This document shows, piece by piece, positions 1-8,229 of a DNA stretch of 35,861 bases (position 1 is its first letter; every line of letters begins with the position of its first letter). The stretch comes from Candidatus Omnitrophota bacterium (GTDB taxonomy: Bacteria; Omnitrophota; Gorgyraeia; Zapsychrales; Fredricksoniimonadaceae). The notes beneath the pieces are model-generated. The model worked only from the letters and a program-made list of their open reading frames with translations, ran no database searches and was not told the origin of the DNA. The position numbers and the translations under genes were made by a program. The DNA lies in assembly GCA_021731625.1 (NCBI GenBank), contig JAKFXC010000013.1:1-35861 (forward strand), read 5' to 3'.

Positions 1-810
1 GGTATCCACCTTGACCCGCTCATTAATAATTTTTATTTTGCTTTTGACTTCATCTTCCCTTTTTTTAAAGATGATATTTTGATAATGCGGGATCACCTCT
101 GCCACTGGCCCATCTTTGATAATGGCCCCGTTTTGCATTAAGATGACCCGTTTGCACAAACTCTGAATCATATTTAATTGATGGGAAACTAGCACAATGG
201 TTGCCCCGGATTTTAAAAGCTCCCTCATTTTTTGGGCACACTTGGCCTGAAAGGCGATGTCCCCCACCGCCAGGACCTCATCCACCAAGAGAATTTCCGG
301 GTCCATGTGCGCGGCAACCGAAAAACCCAAACGAGAAAACATTCCCGAAGAATACCGTTTGACGGGGGTGTCTATAAACTCACGGACACCGGAGAATTCC
401 ACGATTTCATCAAATTTCTCGTCAATCTCCTTGCGGCGCATCCCCAGAATGGTGCCATTTAAATACACATTTTCCCGGCCGGTTAATTCGGGATGAAACC
501 CTGCCGTCACTTCAATAAGGGCAGACAGCCGGCCATTGATATTCATGTCGCCCTTTGTGGGCACGATGATCCTGGAAAGAAGTTTGAGAATGGTGCTTTT
601 TCCAGCGCCATTAGACCCCATAATGCCCACCACCTCCCCCTTCCGAACGCTAAAGCTAACATCTCTGATCGCCCAAAATTCCAGTTCTTTAAGTACGGAT
701 GCTTTTACGGGTTTGGCAAATAAATTTGGAAGCGCGTCCCTGATGGAATTAAACTTCTCGCCCTTCTTGAATTTCTTCCACACCGAATTGAATTCAATCA
801 TTTTAGGCAT
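1..810 (-). CDS. ABC transporter ATP-binding protein, Wzt/TagH-like (3' end beyond window)
   Basis: This is the nucleotide-binding subunit of a polysaccharide ABC exporter; with the adjacent permease it should move a lipid-linked glycan across the inner membrane. The reading frame is open from the ATG at 810 to the window edge, giving 270 codons with no stop. Visible motifs are Walker A GSNGAGKST (residues 65-73), the ABC signature YSSGM (153-157), Walker B ending LLVDE (about 174-178) and the H-loop His210. The start is preceded by GAGG at a suitable distance and lies 14 bases after the permease stop. The chain runs well past the core ATPase domain, so a C-terminal extension as in Wzt, which can bind the glycan, is likely but unseen. 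KpsT-type proteins are shorter. Confidence 0.93.
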   Translation of the reverse strand, partial: MPKMIEFNSVWKKFKKGEKFNSIRDALPNLFAKPVKASVLKELEFWAIRDVSFSVRKGEVVGIMGSNGAGKSTILKLLSRIIVPTKGDMNINGRLSALIEVTAGFHPELTGRENVYLNGTILGMRRKEIDEKFDEIVEFSGVREFIDTPVKRYSSGMFSRLGFSVAAHMDPEILLVDEVLAVGDIAFQAKCAQKMRELLKSGATIVLVSHQLNMIQSLCKRVILMQNGAIIKDGPVAEVIPHYQNIIFKKREDEVKSKIKIINERVKVDT

Positions 811-824
811 TTCGAAAGCCTCGT

Positions 825-1610
825 TTAAATATTTTCCGCAAAAACGGATTCTTTAGTATAAAAAATATATAGACCGATCCCGAGCATCAAAGTCGAACTG
901 ATAAACGCGTACCCCACCCAGTATGGATCGGGAGACTGATGGTAAACCACCACGGCATTGATGCCTTCCAAAATACTGCCTACGGGATTAAGCAGCATTA
1001 AATATTCCCACTTTCCGAACGTACTGGCGTCATAAAAAACCGGTGTAAAGAAGATTCCAAACATTAAAATGATCTCCACGATATATTTAATGTCCCGATA
1101 AAAAAGATTGGCAGCGGCTAAAAGAAGGCCAAAACCAAAAGTAAAATTAAACAACAATAAAAGAAAAACTGGCAGCCAAAGGATATGGATACTGATGCCG
1201 GTCTGTAAGATCGTCAGAACCATCCCCAAGACCACCATGGCGATCAATAAATCAAAAAAACAGGCCAAAATGGAGGACAACGGTAAGACCGCCCTTGGGA
1301 AATAAATTTTCGTCACCAGCGAGCTGTTTCCCACTAGCGATTGCACCGCAAACCTTATAGAACTGACGAAAAATGTCCAAGGGAGAACTTTGACAGCCAT
1401 CGAAATGATAGCCATGGACTCTACGGGTTTGTCCGCCACCACCGCCATGGCTTTTTTGATCAAGATGCCGGCAGCAACCGCAATGAGGGGCATGAAAATT
1501 GCCCATAAGAACCCCATGACGGCCTGCTTATAGCGGATTTTTAAGTCACGTAGAGTCAACATGAACAATAAGTCCCGGTATTGAAATAACTCTGTGATCA
1601 TTAGAATCAT
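825..1610 (-). CDS. ABC-2 type polysaccharide export permease, Wzm/TagG-like
   Basis: This 261-residue integral membrane protein should be the permease partner of the ATPase encoded directly downstream. The N-terminal part is amphipathic and ends in LRDLKIRYKQ, typical of ABC-2 polysaccharide permeases, followed by about six hydrophobic segments and the late motif LMLLNPVGSILEGINAVV, which resembles the family's conserved NPM region. The frame can be extended to a TTG at 1625, but the ATG at 1610 is preferred: AGGAAGG sits four bases upstream, and the ATG falls one base after the stop codon of the glycosyltransferase gene. Substrate cannot be read from the sequence; the surrounding exopolysaccharide genes point to a secreted or capsular glycan. 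Confidence 0.92.
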   Translation of the reverse strand: MILMITELFQYRDLLFMLTLRDLKIRYKQAVMGFLWAIFMPLIAVAAGILIKKAMAVVADKPVESMAIISMAVKVLPWTFFVSSIRFAVQSLVGNSSLVTKIYFPRAVLPLSSILACFFDLLIAMVVLGMVLTILQTGISIHILWLPVFLLLLFNFTFGFGLLLAAANLFYRDIKYIVEIILMFGIFFTPVFYDASTFGKWEYLMLLNPVGSILEGINAVVVYHQSPDPYWVGYAFISSTLMLGIGLYIFYTKESVFAENI

Positions 1611-1611
1611 A

Positions 1612-2874
1612 TTACCTTCCTGCAATGGTTTTCAATAAAAGGTGAACATTGGTATTCATATCAAAATGGCGGCGGACATACTGCACGGCCCGGTTGGCGA
1701 TCTCTTGTTGTTTTTCCTTGGGCATGGACAAGATCTTCTCTAGGCCCTGCAAGACGCCCTGCGTACTTTTCTCAACAATGAATCCGGTTTCTCCATCGGT
1801 CAGGGCCTCACTGGAACCGGTGCAATTGGTGGAAAGACAAATAAGGCCGCTGGCCATGGCTTCCATCAAGGCCAGGCTCAAACCCTCATTGTCGCTGGAA
1901 AGCACAAAAATATCACTGGCTTTTAAATAGTCCGAGGTCTCCTTGACCTGGCCCAAAAAAATAATGCGGTCCTTGCATTTAAGCGATCCCGCCAGTTCTT
2001 TTAACTCCTGTTCCAACGGACCAGTACCTGCCATGATTAAACGCAAATCTTGGTATCTTTCTGCTAAAGCATCAAACGATCGAATAACCCTATCCAGGCA
2101 TTTCATTTTCGTCAGGCGTGCGGTCGTAATAAGCACAACATCGGTTGCCTTCAGCTTTAATTGGGAACGAATGTTCTGGCGCACTTCCCGTGAAGGTGAA
2201 AATTGAATAGGATCGGTGCCGTGGTAGGCAACTAAAACCTTGGCTGCCGGATACCCCCACCAGTCCACATACCGATTTTTTATTTCACGGCTTACCGTTA
2301 ATATGCGTCGAGCAACGTGGGCCCGCATATACATTAGGAACCGTCGCCACTGCCACCACAACCCTAAACCAGGCAAGAATCCGAAGTGGCGCCGCGTACT
2401 CATAGGGGGCGGAGGTAATGGTCCTAAATTTTCATGCATGAACACGTTGCCCCGCGATAACAAGGTCCCGGCCAGAATTTCGGCAATGCTGATTTCCTGA
2501 TGGTGGGCCTGAAAAAAAACAATGGTGTCGGGACGCAGTTTTTTTAAAAAAAGAATACTCACCCAGAACCGTTTCATCAATCCATTACGAAAATCAAACG
2601 GCCACTCCAGGACCGTCAAAGGCAGCGATTTATGGCGGGCTTCTTCTTCAAAGCGCGGCTTCCATCCCTTGGTCACACCCACATAAACATCGTTTGTTTT
2701 GTAATCTACCCGCTCAAGAACATCAAACATCAATTTCTCTAGCCCCCCCCACTCTCCTTCCGGGAATGGCGGTAAAGGCCGTAAAAAAATAAATTTTTTC
2801 TTAGGAACGGAGCTAACCACAGATGGAAGCGGTGCCACGTCCAGGGTATTCAATTTCTTAAACCGAAAAGACAT
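1612..2874 (-). CDS. glycosyltransferase family 4 (group 1)
   Basis: This 420-residue cytoplasmic or membrane-associated glycosyltransferase should add one sugar to the repeat unit made by this locus. It has the GT-B layout: an N-terminal half with a GGLEKLMFDVL acceptor-side motif, and a C-terminal Rossmann half with TTARLTKMKCLDRVI, the E-x7-E region in SDNEGLSLALMEAMASG, and SEALTDGETGFIVE, which matches the usual loop binding the nucleotide sugar. The ATG at 2874 is chosen over a TTG at 2892 because GAGG lies six bases before it. The gene overlaps the end of rfbA by 17 bases and is followed after one base by the permease gene. Donor and acceptor are unknown. Confidence 0.92.
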   Translation of the reverse strand: MSFRFKKLNTLDVAPLPSVVSSVPKKKFIFLRPLPPFPEGEWGGLEKLMFDVLERVDYKTNDVYVGVTKGWKPRFEEEARHKSLPLTVLEWPFDFRNGLMKRFWVSILFLKKLRPDTIVFFQAHHQEISIAEILAGTLLSRGNVFMHENLGPLPPPPMSTRRHFGFLPGLGLWWQWRRFLMYMRAHVARRILTVSREIKNRYVDWWGYPAAKVLVAYHGTDPIQFSPSREVRQNIRSQLKLKATDVVLITTARLTKMKCLDRVIRSFDALAERYQDLRLIMAGTGPLEQELKELAGSLKCKDRIIFLGQVKETSDYLKASDIFVLSSDNEGLSLALMEAMASGLICLSTNCTGSSEALTDGETGFIVEKSTQGVLQGLEKILSMPKEKQQEIANRAVQYVRRHFDMNTNVHLLLKTIAGR

Positions 2875-3757
2875 TGAATTCCTCGTTGACAATTTTCCTC
2901 AAATAGTCCCCATACGAAGTTTTGAGTTCATCCGCCAATCGGGCCAACTGGTCGCGGTTGATAAACTCTTTGCGAAAGGCGATTTCTTCGATGCAACCAA
3001 TTTTCAGGCCTTGGCGTTCTTCAATGGTCCTGATAAATGACGAGGCGTCGATCAGTGAATCATAGGTGCCGGTGTCTAACCAGGCAAACCCACGTCCCAA
3101 AATGCTGACTTTCAGTTTATGACGCCTAAGGTATTCTTTAGTGACGTCGGTAATCTCCATCTCACCGCGGGCCGAAGGTTTGAGCGACTTGGCGATTTGC
3201 ACCACATCATTGTCAAAAAAATACAGCCCGGTCAAAACAAAATTGGATTTGGGGTGCTCGGGTTTTTCCTCAATAGAGACCACATTCCGATCTTTATTAA
3301 ATTCTACTACCCCGTAACGTTCAGGATCTTTCACCGAATACGCAAAAACAGTCGCTTCCGGCCGGTCCGAGGCCTCTTTGAGGATTTGCCCCATCCCCTG
3401 TCCATAAAATAAATTGTCTCCCAGGATCAAGGCCACCCGGTCCTTCCCAATAAATTTCTCCGCCACGAGGAAGGCATCGGCGATACCGCGGGGCGTTTCT
3501 TGGGGGGCATACTCCATACGAATCCCGTAGTCGCTGCCGTTTCCCAACAAATGCTTAAACATCGGCAAGGCATCCGAGGTCGAGATGAGCAAAATATCCC
3601 GGACCCCAGCCAGCATTAAGACGGACAAGGGATAGTACACCATCGGCTTGTCGTAAACCGGCAAAAGCTGCTTGCTGACGCTTTTGGTGATCGGATACAA
3701 ACGCGTGGCCCGTCCTCCGGCCAAAATAATGCCTTTGGATCGTGGTGTCAAAATCAT
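2858..3757 (-). CDS. rfbA: glucose-1-phosphate thymidylyltransferase
   Basis: This enzyme makes dTDP-glucose from dTTP and glucose 1-phosphate, the first step toward dTDP-rhamnose and other deoxysugars. The 299 residues match the RmlA/RfbA length, with TKSVSKQLLPVYDKPMVYYP near residues 24-43, SDYGIRMEYAPQETPRGIADA, the metal-site ILGDNLFYG, and GRGFAWLDTGTYDSL. In the nucleotide-binding loop the usual GGSGTRL reads GGRATRL, so one glycine is alanine. The start ATG overlaps the epimerase stop by four bases (ATGA), so translation is probably coupled. rfbB, rfbC and rfbD are not in the window and would have to lie elsewhere if dTDP-rhamnose is the product. Confidence 0.94.
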   Translation of the reverse strand: MILTPRSKGIILAGGRATRLYPITKSVSKQLLPVYDKPMVYYPLSVLMLAGVRDILLISTSDALPMFKHLLGNGSDYGIRMEYAPQETPRGIADAFLVAEKFIGKDRVALILGDNLFYGQGMGQILKEASDRPEATVFAYSVKDPERYGVVEFNKDRNVVSIEEKPEHPKSNFVLTGLYFFDNDVVQIAKSLKPSARGEMEITDVTKEYLRRHKLKVSILGRGFAWLDTGTYDSLIDASSFIRTIEERQGLKIGCIEEIAFRKEFINRDQLARLADELKTSYGDYLRKIVNEEFNVFSV

Positions 3758-4707
3758 TTTTTGAACTGGCCCTTGAAGTATTCCACCGTATATTTTAAGC
3801 CCTCTTCAAAACTGACCAAGGGCCGGAAATTGATCTTGGCAGAAATTTTGGAAATGTCGGCGCTGGTTCTAAAAACATCGCCGGGGCGCACCGGAAGCAA
3901 TTTCGGCTGGATACTTTTTCCGATGATGCGGTTTAACGCCCCCACGAGCTCTAGGACCGTGTTATCCTTGCCGTTGGCCACATTAAACACCTCATGTTTA
4001 AGACCTGGTGTGGTTGCGGAAAGGATATTTGCCGAAATTACATTCTTAATATAGGTAAAATCTCTGGATTGCCTGCCGTTGCCGAAGATGGGCGGCGCCT
4101 CATCGTGCAGAATGCAATGGATGAATTTAGGCACCACGACGGCATACTCATCATCCAGGGCCTGCTTAGGCCCGAAGACGTTAAAATACCGCAGGCACAC
4201 CGTCTCCACGCCAAAAAATTCCGAAAAAATGCGGCAATAGTACTCGCCAGTCAATTTGCTTAGGGCATACGGAGAAATGAGCAGAGGCAAATGTTCTTCT
4301 TTTTCGGGGAAGTTGGTGGTGTCGCCGTAAATGGAGCTCGAAGAGGCAAATACAAAACGTTTAATCTTATTCTTGGCAGCGGCCTGAAGCATGGTCAAAA
4401 CACCGTCGATGTTGACCCGGTTGTAGCTCAAAGGGTCTTCCATGGATTTAGGTACCGAGCGCAGGGCGGCCTGATGCGAAATATAGTCCATGCCCTGGCA
4501 GGCCCGGTCGCAATCTTTGGGATTGGTGATGTCGCCGCGGATGAGTTCAAACTTGGTCGTAGCCAGACCCTTGGCAAAACTTAAATTTTCTTCTTTGCCG
4601 GAATAAAAATTATCCAGGACGCGGACAAAATGGCCCTCGTTGACCAAATGTTCGGCAATGCTGGAACCGATGAAACCGGCCCCGCCGGTGATTAAAAATC
4701 TGCTCAT
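3754..4707 (-). CDS. NAD-dependent sugar epimerase, WbpP-like extended SDR
   Basis: This 317-residue extended SDR is probably a UDP-sugar 4-epimerase. It has the Rossmann motif TGGAGFIGS at residues 7-15, the substrate motif HQAALRSVPKSMEDP, the catalytic region SSSSIYGD, YALSK as the YxxxK pair, and LRYFNVFGPKQ with SRDFTYIKNV. These last two blocks resemble WbpP/Gne enzymes that act on N-acetylated UDP-hexoses or hexuronic acids more than plain GalE, but substrate is an inference. The ATG at 4707 has AGGA about nine bases upstream, 17 bases after the tyrosine-kinase stop. It would supply an epimerised sugar donor to the glycosyltransferase of the same operon. Confidence 0.91.
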   Translation of the reverse strand: MSRFLITGGAGFIGSSIAEHLVNEGHFVRVLDNFYSGKEENLSFAKGLATTKFELIRGDITNPKDCDRACQGMDYISHQAALRSVPKSMEDPLSYNRVNIDGVLTMLQAAAKNKIKRFVFASSSSIYGDTTNFPEKEEHLPLLISPYALSKLTGEYYCRIFSEFFGVETVCLRYFNVFGPKQALDDEYAVVVPKFIHCILHDEAPPIFGNGRQSRDFTYIKNVISANILSATTPGLKHEVFNVANGKDNTVLELVGALNRIIGKSIQPKLLPVRPGDVFRTSADISKISAKINFRPLVSFEEGLKYTVEYFKGQFKK

Positions 4708-4724
4708 AGTGGCAAATCCTCTCT

Positions 4725-5510
4725 TTAAAGATAGCGATAAATGTATTCGGGCACGAAATACTCAATGCCGGTCAGCACATGTCCGACAATCTTGGCATGG
4801 GCCTGGGACAATAACTCCACGGCCCGCGAAACCATGCCACGCTGGGTGCGTCCGGCCTGCATGACCATGACCACTCCCTCGACATTGCTGCCAATAATGA
4901 CCGAATCCGTCACCGGAATGACCGGAGGCGTGTCAATAAGCACAAAGTCATACTGCGACCGCAACGTCAGCAGCAAGTCGCGCATGCGTTCCGAGCCCAA
5001 TAGTTCCGCGGGATTAAGCGGCACGGCGCCGCAGCAAACAAAACTCAAATTTTTGATTTCCAAGTTAAAGAGCACCTCGCCTAAACTGGCCTGGCCGGCC
5101 AAATATTCACTGAGTCCCTTGCTTTGGGTCACCCCCAGGTATTTGCCCAATTGGCCTTTGCGCATGTCGGCGTCGATGAGCACAATTCTGGGATTACGGG
5201 TGGCCTGAGCCATCGTCAGGGCCAGGTTGAGCGAGGTCACGGTTTTGCCTTCGGAACCAATGGAACTTGTGATGGCAATGGTCTTGGGCGGCTTGCCTTT
5301 ATTTAAGGACATCAAATTGGTGGTCAAAATTTTATATTGTTCCGAAATGACCGACTTGGGATCATAGTAAGTGATGAGACGAGCGTCTACATTGCTGTCT
5401 TTAAGTTTGCGCACCACGATTTGCTCATAGGCCTTGAGCTTAACGACCTTGTCAATGTGCTTGATGCGTTCTTCGGCAGCTTTCTGTAAGGCTTTGGTGA
5501 TTTTCCCCAT
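4725..5510 (-). CDS. CpsD/CapB-family bacterial tyrosine kinase
   Basis: This 261-residue cytoplasmic BY-kinase should control polymer length or export by cyclic autophosphorylation, working with the Wzz-like membrane protein encoded upstream. It shows Walker A SSIGSEGKT (residues 82-90), Walker A' VLIDADMRKG (110-119), Walker B FVLIDTPPV (189-197) and a tyrosine-rich tail with Tyr251, Tyr256, Tyr258 and Tyr260, the usual phosphorylation cluster. It is a separate protein from its membrane activator, as in Gram-positive CpsC/CpsD and in PEP-CTERM/XrtA exopolysaccharide loci. Its N-terminus, MGKITKALQK, resembles that of the protein encoded just upstream (MSKLIGALNK). AGGGA lies before the ATG, which begins 14 bases after the preceding stop. 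Confidence 0.94.
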   Translation of the reverse strand: MGKITKALQKAAEERIKHIDKVVKLKAYEQIVVRKLKDSNVDARLITYYDPKSVISEQYKILTTNLMSLNKGKPPKTIAITSSIGSEGKTVTSLNLALTMAQATRNPRIVLIDADMRKGQLGKYLGVTQSKGLSEYLAGQASLGEVLFNLEIKNLSFVCCGAVPLNPAELLGSERMRDLLLTLRSQYDFVLIDTPPVIPVTDSVIIGSNVEGVVMVMQAGRTQRGMVSRAVELLSQAHAKIVGHVLTGIEYFVPEYIYRYL

Positions 5511-5524
5511 GAGGATCCCTTTGG

Positions 5525-6058
5525 TTAATAGACAGCTGGTTGAATGTCTGCCAATTTTCTTTTAAGTTCTCTGATGTCTTGTCGCAGGCGTTCCTGTTGG
5601 CTTTCTAAATCGTGCAGGTCGGTCTGAAGATTTTCAGCGTCGACCGAGACTCTGCGCACTTTCGTGTCGATCATTTGCGAAACTTGCCCTATTTTGGAAC
5701 CCAAACCTTGGGTCGTGTTGATCATGTCGGCCTTAACTTGTCTTAACTGCGCAGACGCAGATGCCTTGTTCCGGTCCACTTGTTGGGCCAGATCCCTGGT
5801 TTGTTGTGTCTGTTGTAGAATCATGGCATCCAGGTCCTGCAACTTTTGCCGGATTTCCACATTTCCAGCCGTGCCGGAATATAAATGCCATAAAGTAAGC
5901 CCGATCAAACCCATGGAAATAACAATCAGAAGTTTGGTCAGCCGCAGCACCGTGTGCGAGTCCAACGAAGCGCGAGGTTTCTCATGGATGACCGGTTGCC
6001 CCAAGACCGATGTGTCGTTAGCCTTGAGTTTATTTAAAGCGCCGATGAGTTTGCTCAT
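5525..6058 (-). CDS. uncharacterised single-pass membrane protein with coiled coil, possibly GspB-like
   Basis: I do not recognise a defined family for this 177-residue protein. A short cytoplasmic N-terminus (MSKLIGALNK...) is followed by one hydrophobic helix at about residues 41-59 and then, from about 68 to 172, a charged, glutamine-rich region with heptad character ending in a proline/tyrosine tail; a periplasmic coiled coil is likely. It sits between an ExeA/GspA-like ATPase and a BY-kinase, overlapping the ATPase gene by four bases (ATGA) with GAGGGAG before the start. GspB/ExeB partners of such ATPases are also bitopic and usually begin with an MSxIxxALxK-type motif, so a GspB-like partner role is plausible but unproven. 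Confidence 0.85.
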   Translation of the reverse strand: MSKLIGALNKLKANDTSVLGQPVIHEKPRASLDSHTVLRLTKLLIVISMGLIGLTLWHLYSGTAGNVEIRQKLQDLDAMILQQTQQTRDLAQQVDRNKASASAQLRQVKADMINTTQGLGSKIGQVSQMIDTKVRRVSVDAENLQTDLHDLESQQERLRQDIRELKRKLADIQPAVY

Positions 6059-6906
6059 AGATCTCCCTCGCCGTGGTCTTTTTTCATCAAAGCAAACTGT
6101 TGCAGGGGGGATTCGACAATCACTTCCTGCATGGTTGGGCCGTTGATGGTTTCCGTTTCATTGACATAACCGGTCAAAAAAGCAAAATCACAAATTTGAT
6201 TGATCAAACGCGGTACACCGTTAGAGAACCGGTACACCTCGCGCAAGGCTTCCTCGGTGAAATACTCCCGGTCACCCCCGCTGGCGATTTTGAGACGGTA
6301 ACGCACATATTCCTTGGTCTCTTCAAAATTCAATGGCGACAAATGGAAATACACCGCCACCCGCTGCCGCAATTGTTCCAAATTGCTTAACGACAATTTC
6401 TGTTTGAGTTCCGGTTGCCCGATCAAAATGATCTGGATGAGTTTTTCAGTCTCGGTCTCCAAATTGGAAAGCATGCGCACTTCTTCCAGCACATTGGGTT
6501 TTAGGTTTTGCGCCTCGTCGATGATGAGCACGACATTGTGGTCTCGTTGAGCCTGGGCAATGAGGTAATCATTGAGGGCCGCCAATAATCTTGCCTTGCT
6601 CCCACCCCCTTGAAAATCAATTTCCAGATCCTCCAGCAGGGTGATTAAGAGGTCCCGGCTGTTTAAATGAGTATTGGTAATGAGCGCCACTTCCGTATTC
6701 TTGTCCAGGCGGTTAAGCAAGGTGCGGCACACCGTGGTCTTCCCGGAGCCAATCTCGCCGGTGATCACGATAAAGCCCTTGCGCTGGTTAATGGCATAGG
6801 CCAGGCTGTCTAAGGCCTCCATGTGTTTGTTGCTGGCAAAAAAGAACCTGGAGTTGGGCGTCAGGTTAAAAGGCGGTTCTTTGAATCCGTAATAAGAATA
6901 GTACAT
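6055..6906 (-). CDS. ExeA/GspA-like AAA ATPase of the exopolysaccharide locus
   Basis: This 283-residue P-loop ATPase matches the ExeA/GspA group and the ATPase found in PEP-CTERM/XrtA exopolysaccharide loci. The N-terminus MYYSYYGFKEPPFNLTPNSR is the hallmark of that group. Walker A GEIGSGKTT spans residues 50-58, Walker B VVLIIDEAQNL is at 125-135, and LRQRVAVYFHLSPLN with SNGVPRLINQICDFA are the sensor and lid blocks. It has no transmembrane segment and no C-terminal peptidoglycan-binding domain, unlike full-length ExeA, so it probably powers assembly at the inner membrane through a partner such as the downstream bitopic protein. The start is four bases after the Wzz-like stop and has only a weak ribosome binding site, suggesting coupling. 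Confidence 0.92.
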   Translation of the reverse strand: MYYSYYGFKEPPFNLTPNSRFFFASNKHMEALDSLAYAINQRKGFIVITGEIGSGKTTVCRTLLNRLDKNTEVALITNTHLNSRDLLITLLEDLEIDFQGGGSKARLLAALNDYLIAQAQRDHNVVLIIDEAQNLKPNVLEEVRMLSNLETETEKLIQIILIGQPELKQKLSLSNLEQLRQRVAVYFHLSPLNFEETKEYVRYRLKIASGGDREYFTEEALREVYRFSNGVPRLINQICDFAFLTGYVNETETINGPTMQEVIVESPLQQFALMKKDHGEGDL

Positions 6907-6910
6907 AGTT

Positions 6911-8197
6911 TTATGGTCTAAAGAATGCTTTAAACATCACGGTGAACGCAACGAGTAAAATGCCGATGGAAGTCATGCAAAACAAAATCCATTTATTTTT
7001 TTCTCGAAAATCATAAATGGACTCCTCCGTATGAATTTTGGATATGGCGCCGAGCAACGGCACCCCTAAATAGGTACTAGCTTCCTGCACATCCAAAAAG
7101 GATTTGTCTAGGAATTCGTACACAAAAATGAGGCCAGCACCAGCGGCGGTCCCCAAAAACAATCCCATGAAAACGACCATGGCCACATTGGGTTTGGTAG
7201 GCATCAGTGGCACACGCGGAGGATCCAGGATGACATACTTGGTGCCTTCTTTGGATGACTGCAGGCGCTGGGTGATTTTGGCGGTTTCCAGGCGTTGCAA
7301 GAGCGAGTTGTAAATGGCATTATTGACGCCGACATCCCGGGCCATGACCGTATCTAGCTTATCGATCAGCATGACTTTATAGAGGTCTTGTTCACTGGCT
7401 TCCGGGTTCGGAGCGGTGGGTGACGCCACGGCCTTGTCGGCGATGGTGTCGAGGGTTTTCTTGATTTGATCGATCATGGGATTAGTGCTCTCGGCGCTTA
7501 AACGGGCTTCCTCGGTGTAGTCCAAATTCTCTTTTTTCAATTCTGCCATTTTGCTGTTGATCTGCTCCCTCAATTGCCTGACCAAAGGGTGCATGTCGGT
7601 GGAATCTACGAGGAGAACGTTTAATTTGTCTTTGAGTTCAGCGATTTCGGAAGATTTGATTTTGCCGCGGTACACATGCAGCTGCTCTTCGATGAATTTG
7701 ATGGCATCTTGCGTTTCTTTGTTTTGCACGCTAACATTGCGTTCGATAAAAATATCGGTCACGTTCTGGACCACGGCCTGGGCCTTTTGCGGATTGTCGG
7801 AAATGTACGACAACTCAATGATATTGCCGTTGCGTAAATTGATCAAAATGTCTTTGCGCAACTTGTCCACCAGTCCCTCAAACTCAAGATTGCTTTTGAC
7901 TTTTTGGTCCAAATTCAAGCGCTCGATCAATTTGAGCAAACTGTCCCAGCTTAGAATAGTCTCCCGGATGGCCTGGGTCCGCTGCATCATCGAAGACGAG
8001 ACCGTCAGGTTGCCAAATAATGGATTATCGCTTTTGCCTTCCTGGGCCAAAATGGTCGTGGATGATTTGTACTCCCGGGGCAAAATGATGGCCGTGCATA
8101 ACCCAAAGATGAGGCCCAAAAAAGCCGGAATAATGAGCAGCCATTTCCTTCTAAAGAAAATCCGTAAATAGGCGCGTACTGAATGATTTAATTCCAT
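6911..8197 (-). CDS. Wzz/GumC-like polysaccharide chain-length determinant
   Basis: This 428-residue inner-membrane polysaccharide co-polymerase should set polymer length and bridge the inner-membrane machinery to the OPX channel. It has a first transmembrane helix at about residues 18-38, a Wzz domain directly after it, a long central helical region with NKETQDAIKFIEEQLHVYRG and the usual PRVPLMPTKPN motif before the second helix (about 338-362). A third hydrophobic segment lies at the very C-terminus (about 403-425), as in the XrtA-type chain-length protein. There is no fused kinase domain; the kinase is a separate gene downstream. GGA with a six-base gap precedes the ATG. Confidence 0.92.
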   Translation of the reverse strand: MELNHSVRAYLRIFFRRKWLLIIPAFLGLIFGLCTAIILPREYKSSTTILAQEGKSDNPLFGNLTVSSSMMQRTQAIRETILSWDSLLKLIERLNLDQKVKSNLEFEGLVDKLRKDILINLRNGNIIELSYISDNPQKAQAVVQNVTDIFIERNVSVQNKETQDAIKFIEEQLHVYRGKIKSSEIAELKDKLNVLLVDSTDMHPLVRQLREQINSKMAELKKENLDYTEEARLSAESTNPMIDQIKKTLDTIADKAVASPTAPNPEASEQDLYKVMLIDKLDTVMARDVGVNNAIYNSLLQRLETAKITQRLQSSKEGTKYVILDPPRVPLMPTKPNVAMVVFMGLFLGTAAGAGLIFVYEFLDKSFLDVQEASTYLGVPLLGAISKIHTEESIYDFREKNKWILFCMTSIGILLVAFTVMFKAFFRP

Positions 8198-8229
8198 AGG
8201 TCCTTTTTTCCTTTATATCGGCTGCTTGA

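Noticed and set aside
7551-8171. 206-residue plus-strand open frame opposite the Wzz-like gene
   Set aside because: Serine/leucine-rich shadow of a coding strand; no domain recognised.
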